From positions 1 to 64,000 of the forward strand of contig WGNO01000021.1 of the NCBI GenBank assembly GCA_016124525.1: DNA of 64,000 nt, written 5' to 3'. The translations under genes were made by a program, and so were the position numbers. Numbering within the stretch: position 1 is the stretch's first letter; each line of letters starts with the position of its first letter. Below the pieces are notes generated by a model that saw nothing but the letters and a program-made list of their open reading frames with translations, made no database searches and was not told where the DNA came from. This stretch comes from Nostoc sp. RI_552 (lineage in GTDB: Bacteria; Cyanobacteriota; Cyanobacteriia; Cyanobacteriales; Nostocaceae). Positions 27,202 through 34,461 of this stretch are shown piece by piece.

Positions 27202-27547
27202 CGACTAGCCAAGGCGCAAAAGGCTTGCAGAAAAGGACAGGTATCGGACTTCTTGAATAAAAAGTCCGGTACCTTTCCTTTAGCTTCGTTTCCCCCATGT
27301 TTCCTTCCCTTGATACCGCATTGGTCAGGAGACTGTGGTCAACACTCATGTCTTAATAATAGGTTCTTGTTTAAGAAAATATGAAGATATTTAGATAGAT
27401 TTAGATAGATATTTTGATTCATTTACTAGCCCTTGGGGCGGGTTACGAGCAGTGATTTTTTCTTTAAACTAAATACTTTTCCAGAGAAAAGTGTAGGGAC
27501 ATAATATGTTTATATCCCTACAAAAGGATTTTTTAACTGTGAATGAA
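27202..27547. other. Intergenic region after the pnt operon
   Basis: It contains the pnt terminator (27239-27274). The remaining sequence up to the small membrane gene is AT-rich and carries no recognisable gene. Confidence 0.5.
27239..27274 (+). terminator. Rho-independent terminator of the pnt operon
   Basis: AGGTATCGGACTT (27239-27251) pairs with AAGTCCGGTACCT (27262-27274) with one mismatch and a 10-nt loop. Flanking aaagga and tccttt extend the stem, and ttcctttagc follows. Confidence 0.85.
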
Positions 27548-27709
27548 TTATCGCCGTTTGGGAGAACTGCGTCGGATTTCACGTTTTTCTTCTTCTCGGC
27601 GACGGCGATCGCGCCAATCTGCTAGAGTCAAATAGCCAACGCCACCAGTAACCGCCACCAGGAGCAATAAGGCTAGTAAAGCCAAAATGTTCAGGAAAGG
27701 ATTTTCCAC
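27548..27709 (-). CDS. Small single-helix membrane protein next to petN
   Basis: This is a 53-residue protein starting at GTG: ENPFLNILALLALLLLVAVT forms one membrane helix, a GGVGYLTL turn follows, and then a strongly charged tail (DWRDRRRREEEKREIRR). It begins 7 bp after the petN stop on the same strand, so the two are probably cotranscribed. The topology suggests a positive-inside cytoplasmic or stromal tail. The function is unknown; association with the b6f complex is only a guess from the neighbour. Confidence 0.75.
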   Translation of the reverse strand: MENPFLNILALLALLLLVAVTGGVGYLTLADWRDRRRREEEKREIRRSSPKRR

Positions 27710-27716
27710 GATTTCT

Positions 27717-27806
27717 CTATAGTCCGTTACGTCCCCAAACTACCATTGCGATTGACCAAGTAAACACAACCAACAGTGATACCCAACCCAGTGTTAAAAT
27801 TGCCAT
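27717..27806 (-). CDS. petN: Cytochrome b6-f complex subunit PetN
   Basis: This is a 29-residue single-helix subunit required for assembly of the b6f complex in thylakoids. The sequence [20 protein letters not shown] then MVVWGRNGL is the family consensus at full length. It is below normal ORF size cut-offs. Followed 7 bp later by another small membrane protein gene. Confidence 0.97.
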   Translation of the reverse strand: MAILTLGWVSLLVVFTWSIAMVVWGRNGL

Positions 27807-27930
27807 AGTTTTACTTTCTAAATAATTACAAAACTTCTCTTATCTTTATCATAATGGGAAAGGGCAGTTGATTCTGCAACAGTGTTACTAAGTTGTTATA
27901 TAAAGTCCGGTTAATTCAGGTAGATAGAAA

Positions 27931-28410
27931 GTGAAGGAAATTTCAGATATTCAACTGCTGGCAGAACGCTTAGAATCTCTCAAAGCTGGAACAGTTGCGG
28001 GTTCGTCTCTGTGTCTGGCTTTTTTGATTACCAGTTTGGTGAATACTCTGATATTAGCCAAGTATTTTCCGACACTCTCAAGTTTGCAAGCAGATATAAA
28101 TTGGCGTTGGTGGCTTAGTGGGGGAATTGCCGCTTTCTCCGGCTTGTTATTTGGTGTGACCTACCGCTATATCATCCGTAGGGATCAAAATCCTCAACTC
28201 AAATCTGGTGGTGTACTAGCTTTTGGTTTAGTGCGGGGCTTAACTCAGATTGATTGTGCCGGTACTGTTTTACCTAATTTAGTACAAGCAGCAGAAAGTG
28301 TTTGCTGGTTTACTATGGGAGCGATCGCTGTTGATACCGCTATCCACAACGGCTGGATTCAACCTTTTGCATCCAGCAACTCCGGTGCAAAGGAGAATTT
28401 GAAAAGTTAA
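27931..28410 (+). CDS. Conserved cyanobacterial membrane protein
   Basis: This is a 159-residue protein starting at GTG. It has four hydrophobic stretches at about residues 20-43, 60-77, 92-105 and 120-137. Conserved-looking features are WRWWLSGGIAAFSGLLFGVT followed by YRYIIRRDQNP, and GLVRGLTQID. I do not recognise a named family. It precedes the P450 gene by 34 bp, so they are likely in one transcript. Confidence 0.75.
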   Translation: MKEISDIQLLAERLESLKAGTVAGSSLCLAFLITSLVNTLILAKYFPTLSSLQADINWRWWLSGGIAAFSGLLFGVTYRYIIRRDQNPQLKSGGVLAFGLVRGLTQIDCAGTVLPNLVQAAESVCWFTMGAIAVDTAIHNGWIQPFASSNSGAKENLKS

Positions 28411-28444
28411 AGTAAATATTGACAATTTCTAGAGCAGAAACTTC

Positions 28445-29791
28445 ATGTCAGCACCTAATCCTCTGAAAATTCCTTCTTTCTTCCAACAATTACAGTGGGT
28501 GGGTGATCCCGTCAGGTATATGGAACAATCCGTTCAAAAATATCCTGACATTTTTACCTCTGATGTACTCGGTTTTGGTAACAAGATGGTATTTGTTAAC
28601 CATCCCCAAGGGCTGCAAGAAATTTTAACCAATGATCGCAAAAAATTTTTCGCTGCTGGTAGCAAGAATAAAATTTTGCTCCCCTTAGTGGGAAACTATT
28701 CAACTTTTATGCTGGATGGGGATCCCCATAGAAAACGGCGACAACTAGTAATGCCATCCTTTCATGGCGATCGCATGAAAAGTTATGGTGAGTTAATTCG
28801 TCAGATTACAGAAACAGTCTGGAGTCAATTACCCACAGATCAACCCTTCACTACTCGCAATGCTACACAAGATATTTCGTTGCAAGTTATCTTACAAACT
28901 GTGTTCGGTGTCCATGAGGGAGAACGCACTCAGCTACTCAAAAAACAACTGCTATTGATAACAGATCTATTTCGCTCACCTTTGACTTCTAGTTTATTAT
29001 TTTTTCCCTTTCTACAGAAGGATTTAGGCCCTTGGAGTCCCTGGTCCAAGTTTTTAAGAAATAGACAACAACTAGACCAGTTAATTTACGCTGAAATAGC
29101 TGAACGCCGACGGCAAAACCCTGAAAATCGGATTGATATCCTTTCTCTACTAATATCAGCAAAAGACGAAGTCGGTAACTCTATGACAGATCAGGGGTTA
29201 CGTGATGAATTGATGACTTTGTTGTTGGCTGGATATGAAACCACAGCCACTTCAATTTCTTGGGCATTATATTTGATTCACAAACACCCAGAAATCCGAG
29301 AAAAACTGCTGCAAGAACTAGATACCCTTGGGTCTTTACCAGACCCCATGAGCATTTTCCGCCTACCTTATTTAACAGCTGTTTGTAATGAAACCTTGCG
29401 GATTCATCCCGTAGCAATGTTAACATTTCCGAGAATAGTACAAGAACCTCTCAAACTCTTAGGATATTCTTTAGAACCGGGAATAATAGTAGCTGGCTGT
29501 ATTTATTTAACTCACCAGCGTAAAGATTTATACCCAGAACCCAAGCAGTTTAAACCAGAGCGTTTTATAGAAGGTCAATTTTCTCCTTATGAATTTATCC
29601 CCTTTGGTGGCGGTGTGCGCCGCTGTATGGGCGAGGCCTTGGCGATATTTGAAATGAAGCTAGTATTAGCAACAATCCTGTCACGCTATCAACTCGCATT
29701 GGTTGATACTCAACCAGAAGTACCCCGCCGTAGAGGTGTTACCCTTGCTCCTGCTCGTGGTGTAAAAATGGTAATTACAGGCCAGCGATGA
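28445..29791 (+). CDS. Cytochrome P450 (CYP110-like)
   Basis: This is a 448-residue heme monooxygenase without a membrane anchor. The I-helix oxygen-binding motif is LLAGYETTATS, the K-helix ExxR is ETLRIHP, and the heme-thiolate loop is FGGGVRRCMGEALAIFEMKL with the ligand Cys. The sequence style fits the CYP110 group of filamentous cyanobacteria, whose known members oxidise fatty acids or terpenes. Its stop overlaps the start of the aminotransferase gene (ATGA), suggesting joint function. Confidence 0.93.
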   Translation: MSAPNPLKIPSFFQQLQWVGDPVRYMEQSVQKYPDIFTSDVLGFGNKMVFVNHPQGLQEILTNDRKKFFAAGSKNKILLPLVGNYSTFMLDGDPHRKRRQLVMPSFHGDRMKSYGELIRQITETVWSQLPTDQPFTTRNATQDISLQVILQTVFGVHEGERTQLLKKQLLLITDLFRSPLTSSLLFFPFLQKDLGPWSPWSKFLRNRQQLDQLIYAEIAERRRQNPENRIDILSLLISAKDEVGNSMTDQGLRDELMTLLLAGYETTATSISWALYLIHKHPEIREKLLQELDTLGSLPDPMSIFRLPYLTAVCNETLRIHPVAMLTFPRIVQEPLKLLGYSLEPGIIVAGCIYLTHQRKDLYPEPKQFKPERFIEGQFSPYEFIPFGGGVRRCMGEALAIFEMKLVLATILSRYQLALVDTQPEVPRRRGVTLAPARGVKMVITGQR

Positions 29792-31059
29792 CCTCAACAA
29801 GCTCCTTTGTGTGTCGTAACAAATTAAACTTAGATACAATGATGGATTCCCTAACCTCTCGTATGCACGCGGTACAGTCGCCAATCATTCCTGTGGTTGG
29901 GGAACTGATTCACAACAATCCCGGAACCATTTCTTTAGGACAAGGTGTAGTTTCATACACACCACCCCGAGAAGCCATTGAGCTCCTGCCTCAATTTATA
30001 GCAGAATCAAGTAATAATTTGTACAAAGCAGTTGAAGGAATTCCCCCATTATTGACAGCCCTAGCCGCAAAACTGCAAAGCTTCAACGGCATTGAAATTA
30101 ATCAAGCTCATCGTATTGTGGTGACTGCTGGCAGTAATATGGCGTTTATGAATGCTATTCTAGCGATTACTTCCCCAGAGGACGAAATTATTCTGAATAC
30201 ACCTTACTATTTTAATCATGAAATGGCTATCACCATGGCAGGTTGTCGTGTAGTTTTGGTAGCAACAGATGAAAATTATCAACTGCGTCCACAGGCCATC
30301 GCCCAAGCAATTACCCCAAAAACACGGGCTGTAGTCACAATTTCCCCCAACAATCCCACAGGTGTTGTTTATTCAGAACCTGCATTACAACAAGTCAATC
30401 AAATCTGTGGCACTCATGGCATTTACCACATTAGTGATGAAGCCTATGAACATTTTACCTATAACGGAGTAAAACACATTTCCCCTGGGGGATTTAGTGG
30501 TAGTAGCAACTACACCATTTCTTTGTATAGTCTTTCCAAAGCTTATGGTTTTGCTAGTTGGCGTATTGGATATATGGTCATACCTCAGCACTTGTTTATA
30601 CCAGTGAAAAAAATTCAAGATACAATTTTGATTTGTCCGCCAGTAATTTCTCAGTATGCAGCGTTAGGAGCGTTACAAGCAAAAGAAGAATATTTACAGA
30701 AAAATATAGGTGCCATCGCTCAGGTGCGGGAAATAGTCATTGATTCCCTCACAAGCTTAAAAGGTTTATGTAGCATAGCCCCTGCCCATGGTGCCTTTTA
30801 TTTTTTCCTCAAAGTTCACACTCAAATGGATGCCTTTGCATTAGTTAAAAAGTTAATTCAGGAACATCAAGTGGCAGTTATTCCCGGTACAACCTTTGGC
30901 ATGACAGATGGATGTTATCTGCGGGTTGCTTATGGTGCATTACAACAAAATACCGCAAAATCAGCTTTGGACAGATTAGTGCAAGGTTTACGGGCTGTAC
31001 TAGGGAAGGGGGATCAGGAAATATCCCTTTCCAACCCCCAGTTCTCAGTACCTGATTAA
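29788..31059 (+). CDS. PLP-dependent class I/II aminotransferase
   Basis: This is a 423-residue fold-type I aminotransferase. It shows TISLGQGVVSYTPP near the N terminus, the substrate/PLP region NPTGVVY, DEAYEHFTY, and the Schiff-base lysine in SLSKAYGFASWRIGY. The ATG at 29788 overlaps the P450 stop as ATGA. An internal ATG at 29842 would give the more usual family start (MDSLTSRMHAV) and remains possible. The substrate is unknown. Confidence 0.9.
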   Translation: MTSTSSFVCRNKLNLDTMMDSLTSRMHAVQSPIIPVVGELIHNNPGTISLGQGVVSYTPPREAIELLPQFIAESSNNLYKAVEGIPPLLTALAAKLQSFNGIEINQAHRIVVTAGSNMAFMNAILAITSPEDEIILNTPYYFNHEMAITMAGCRVVLVATDENYQLRPQAIAQAITPKTRAVVTISPNNPTGVVYSEPALQQVNQICGTHGIYHISDEAYEHFTYNGVKHISPGGFSGSSNYTISLYSLSKAYGFASWRIGYMVIPQHLFIPVKKIQDTILICPPVISQYAALGALQAKEEYLQKNIGAIAQVREIVIDSLTSLKGLCSIAPAHGAFYFFLKVHTQMDAFALVKKLIQEHQVAVIPGTTFGMTDGCYLRVAYGALQQNTAKSALDRLVQGLRAVLGKGDQEISLSNPQFSVPD

Positions 31060-31733
31060 TCCAAACTAAATTCTACAAACTCTCGTTGCCCAGCTACCAT
31101 ATTTTTGTCCACCGCAGACAAGGTTTTATTGTGACAACGCTCTGAATTTAAACACTTACAAACCAACTGGGCTACATCCGAACGATGAATGGTACCAACA
31201 ATATGGGTATCTTCAGTTAAAATACCATTGCCTGTTGCCGCTTCCGATTTTAATCCACCAGGACGAATGATTGTATAGGTCAGCCCACTAGCAATTAAAT
31301 GTTGTTCTGCTTTATCTTTTTCGACTAATACAAGCCCCAGTGTTGCTAAAGCTTGAGGAGGTAAAGCACCAGCACTATTACCAGTACCAATGGAAGAAAT
31401 CAAAATAAACCTTTGTACTCCAGCCTTAACCGCAGCATCAATGAGATTTTTGTTACCGAGGTAATCAGCCCTTTGACCTTCCGAAGGTAAGCCGCCAATG
31501 GTACTAATAACTGTGTGGATCTGCTTATCAGCAAGTATTGCACGTTCTACATCGCCAACATTTAACGCATCTCCCATTACAGGTTCAATACCCATGGCTT
31601 TTAGTTCAGTAGCAGCAGCTTCGCTTCTCACCAGCGCTTTTAATTGGACATTTTGTAATGATAAACTTTGGGCAATTTCTCGACCAACACCACGACTTGC
31701 TCCAGCCAGAAAAATGTAAGATGCACTTGTCAT
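31056..31733 (-). CDS. NAD(P)-binding SDR/NmrA-like protein
   Basis: This is a 225-residue Rossmann protein. The nucleotide-binding glycine motif is IFLAGASRGVGREIA, with VISTIGG and the FILISSIGTG strand later, and YTIIRPGGL. It belongs to the atypical short-chain dehydrogenases related to plastid Ycf39 and NmrA. The stop codons of this gene and the convergent aminotransferase gene overlap by four bases. The substrate is unknown. Confidence 0.88.
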   Translation of the reverse strand: MTSASYIFLAGASRGVGREIAQSLSLQNVQLKALVRSEAAATELKAMGIEPVMGDALNVGDVERAILADKQIHTVISTIGGLPSEGQRADYLGNKNLIDAAVKAGVQRFILISSIGTGNSAGALPPQALATLGLVLVEKDKAEQHLIASGLTYTIIRPGGLKSEAATGNGILTEDTHIVGTIHRSDVAQLVCKCLNSERCHNKTLSAVDKNMVAGQREFVEFSLD

Positions 31734-31818
31734 ATTAATTATTAATTACTTGTGGATCTTGATTTACCATATCTCTTATATCTATTGATATAGCTTAATT
31801 TAGATAAGCAATATTGTT

Positions 31819-33609
31819 GTGCTACACCAAATGCAGATGGATTGGATTAGCTTACTAAAAGCTCAACAAGCTGATTTCCTTCAGCGAATAAAAAAACCTA
31901 AAACCTACGAATTATCTTTGTTGGAAAGTCAAGTCAAGGGATGCCACAGTGAAATTATAGCATTTTCAGGTGACCCACTCCTTAAAATAGTAGAATTTTC
32001 CCGCCAACAAGCCGAAATTATCGCCAAAAATCCACCCCCCGCACCACCTGATTATCCCGAAGCCCCTGACTGGGTGATACCTTTTCCTAAATACTTCCAG
32101 CAGCAAGTACAAGATTATATTGCGCGAGAGGAAATTGTCAGACTGGTCATAGCTGAACGTCTGGGGAAATTAGTGAAGAAATTGCCACAAGACACCTTAC
32201 AAAACATGGTCTTGGATGATGAGGGAAATTTGCGCGGGGAAAGCAAATTTAGTTATGTGCTGACAGATCATCCCAAGTTGAGTATTCAAGTTTACGCAGC
32301 TGATGGAGAAAGTTTTAATGGAATTAAGAAAAATAAAATTAAGTGGACAGTTACTCAACAAGATTTCAAGAATTATGAAGTATTAATTTTTCTGTGTTTA
32401 TTTTATCCATCCACCAGTGAATCAGGTTACCAAAAGCACGCCATAGTTGCTGGTTTTTTACCGACCAACCAAATTAACTTTACAGAATCAAAACTGTATG
32501 TTAATCCCAGTAATTTGCTATACGCTGGGGGCTTGAGTTGGTATTTAGAATCATTAACCACCAAAAAGAATCTCAAAAAAGATACATCGCTATTAGATGA
32601 AAGCAACATAGCAGAAACAATTCAAACTTTGCCCTCAGAACATCCCCAAAAGCAACTAGTTGGTGATTGGGAATGTTGGCAAACATTGAAAGGCCACAGG
32701 AAAGGAATTTATTGTCTCGCTTTTAGTTCGAGGTTTAAAAATGGCAAAACTGCCCCCATCTTGGCAAGTGGTAGTCTTGGCGAAATAAAGCTATGGGATT
32801 TAACCAAGGGTGAATTAATAGAAACATTATCAGACTATCCTTGGGTAATGTCTGGGCAGGTAAATCAAGTCAATTCCCTGGCTTTTAGTGCAGATGGACA
32901 AATTTTAGTCAGTGCTGGTGCAGATTCAACAATTAAAATTTGGCACATAGGCGCACTAGATTTGATCGATATCCTCCACAAGCATAATGGGATGGTGAGA
33001 TGCGTTGCTTTTGCACCAAATGGACTGATGTTAGTAACGGCCGGAGATGATAGAAAAGTTTTGTTTTGGGATCTGATCCAACGTCAGGCAGTGATCGCTT
33101 TATCTTTGGATGATACAGCTGCTCATTCCCTGGTTCTCAGTCAAGATGGCCAGACCTTGGTTACAGGTAGCTACCGCAAAATTAAAGTTTGGCATACTTC
33201 ACAGCGCCCCCAGGCAAAAATTCTTAAAGATTCACCGCCCTTACATACCCTCACTGGTCATTCTCACATCGTACCTTCCCTGGCCATAACTGCGGATGCT
33301 CAACTGTTAGTCAGTGGTAGTTGGGACCAAACAATTAAAATTTGGCACTTGGGCACAGGGAAGTTAATTCGTACCCTCAAAGGGCATAGTGACAAAATAT
33401 ATACCATTGCCCTCAGTCCCGACGAAAAAATTATTGCCAGTGGTAGTGCAGATCAAAGCATCAAATTGTGGCATTTACAAACAGGGGAATTGTTAGCTAC
33501 TTTTACTGGTCATAGTCATACAATTACAGATCTAGCCTTTACAGATTCCGGTGAAATGTTAGTTTCTGCAAGTTTGGATAAAACAATTAAAATTTGGCAA
33601 AGAAGCTGA
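31819..33609 (+). CDS. WD40 repeat protein with novel N-terminal domain
   Basis: This is a 596-residue protein. The first 280 residues form a region I do not recognise (KAQQADFLQRIKKPKTYELS, then a Pro-rich PPAPPDYPEAPDWVIPFP, and a later alpha/beta part). From about residue 290, seven WD40 repeats follow, for example LKGHRKGIYCLAFS, LVSAGADSTIKIWH and LVSASLDKTIKIWQ, predicting a complete seven-blade propeller. The start is a GTG; Met at residue 5 or 7 is equally possible. It is probably a scaffold protein. No operon partner. Confidence 0.85.
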   Translation: MLHQMQMDWISLLKAQQADFLQRIKKPKTYELSLLESQVKGCHSEIIAFSGDPLLKIVEFSRQQAEIIAKNPPPAPPDYPEAPDWVIPFPKYFQQQVQDYIAREEIVRLVIAERLGKLVKKLPQDTLQNMVLDDEGNLRGESKFSYVLTDHPKLSIQVYAADGESFNGIKKNKIKWTVTQQDFKNYEVLIFLCLFYPSTSESGYQKHAIVAGFLPTNQINFTESKLYVNPSNLLYAGGLSWYLESLTTKKNLKKDTSLLDESNIAETIQTLPSEHPQKQLVGDWECWQTLKGHRKGIYCLAFSSRFKNGKTAPILASGSLGEIKLWDLTKGELIETLSDYPWVMSGQVNQVNSLAFSADGQILVSAGADSTIKIWHIGALDLIDILHKHNGMVRCVAFAPNGLMLVTAGDDRKVLFWDLIQRQAVIALSLDDTAAHSLVLSQDGQTLVTGSYRKIKVWHTSQRPQAKILKDSPPLHTLTGHSHIVPSLAITADAQLLVSGSWDQTIKIWHLGTGKLIRTLKGHSDKIYTIALSPDEKIIASGSADQSIKLWHLQTGELLATFTGHSHTITDLAFTDSGEMLVSASLDKTIKIWQRS

Positions 33610-33832
33610 TTAAAGACCCAATTAATAGGGTTATGAGCAAAATTAACCAGCATCTACACGCAACTAAATTAGCCAAAAATATCTTGTTTGACTATACAGG
33701 TTAAAAAATTCAAGTTTCCATGTATATGAAATCACAAGAATTTTAATACTTAAGATACAACCCTAGGTAGAGAATTAGAGACAGCGATCACCAATAGCCT
33801 AGATTCAAGAACCAATTAATAGAGGTTGAGTT

Positions 33833-34024
33833 ATGGCAGTATCTGCGGTTGATATTTCAAAAAGCCTCAGTGGCATAGATTTTCCGGCAAACAAACAAAA
33901 TTTAGTCAACCATGCCAGAGAGAAGAATGCCAGCCAGGAAATTATTGACATCCTCCAACAAATGCCAGAAAGAGAATATGGCAACATGGCAGACGTAGAA
34001 CATGCGTTTGGTGAAGTTAAATAA
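33833..34024 (+). CDS. DUF2795 domain protein
   Basis: This is a 63-residue protein containing the whole DUF2795 domain: FPANKQNLVNHAREKNASQE and then DILQQMPEREYGNMADVEHA. Such proteins are small, soluble and of unknown function, common in cyanobacteria and actinobacteria. The ribosome site is a weak gaggttg upstream of the ATG at 33833. A HIP1-containing hairpin terminator follows. Confidence 0.88.
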   Translation: MAVSAVDISKSLSGIDFPANKQNLVNHAREKNASQEIIDILQQMPEREYGNMADVEHAFGEVK

Positions 34025-34058
34025 CTCCTGACTTGCTGAACAATGCGATAAAACCAAA

Positions 34059-34091
34059 AAAGCGATCGCTCGTGTTTACAGCGATCGCTTT
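34059..34091. terminator. Bidirectional terminator built from HIP1 palindromes
   Basis: AAAGCGATCGCT (34059-34070) and AGCGATCGCTTT (34080-34091) form a 12-bp perfect stem with a 9-nt loop. It sits between the DUF2795 gene and the convergent truncated gene at 34100-34303. Confidence 0.8.
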
Positions 34092-34099
34092 GAACAGCA

Positions 34100-34303
34100 T
34101 TAAGCCGGTAAAGATTTCATCAGTACTGTTTCGGCAATAACTTCCCACTGGGTTTTGATAGTATACTCAGTGGGATGGCTATCCACAACCCCTTGCTGAA
34201 CTTGATTATTTTCTACCTTTTCCGCCCATATCCAAAATTTAACAAAATTAGTCAACTCCCGCCAAACTGCCTTGTTTTCGGTTGTCTGTTTGGCTTTTTT
34301 TGA
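34100..34303 (-). pseudogene. 5'-truncated gene remnant
   Basis: An open frame of 67 residues with coding character ends with a proper stop: VWRELTNFVKFWIWAEKVEN, then VVDSHPTEYTIKTQWEVIAE and a TVLMKSLPA end. There is no usable start; stop codons lie directly upstream, next to the tnpB relic. It looks like the 3' end of a gene whose 5' part was lost when the insertion sequence arrived. Family not recognised. Confidence 0.6.
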
Positions 34304-34350
34304 TTATTATAAAAAAGCATAAAAATCCATTAAACACTCTCGACGTCTAA

Positions 34351-34461
34351 TTTACACCAAAGAAAAAAGGGAAGAATCAAAGACGAAAAGCAGGGGCTAG
34401 ATATGCTCGAAAGCACCTAAAAGTAAGTGGGCTAGGGAATGAACACGCCAAGAGACTGGCG
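34351..34461 (+). pseudogene. TnpB (IS200/IS605 OrfB) relic, segment before the intron
   Basis: The plus strand reads KKKGKNQRRKAGARYARKHL then KVSGLGNEHAKRLA, matching the basic helical segment of IS200/IS605 OrfB proteins just ahead of the second catalytic acidic residue region. The frame stops upstream at 34348-34350, so the 5' half of tnpB is missing. The segment ends at a complete Ala codon, exactly where the group II intron begins. Confidence 0.75.
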
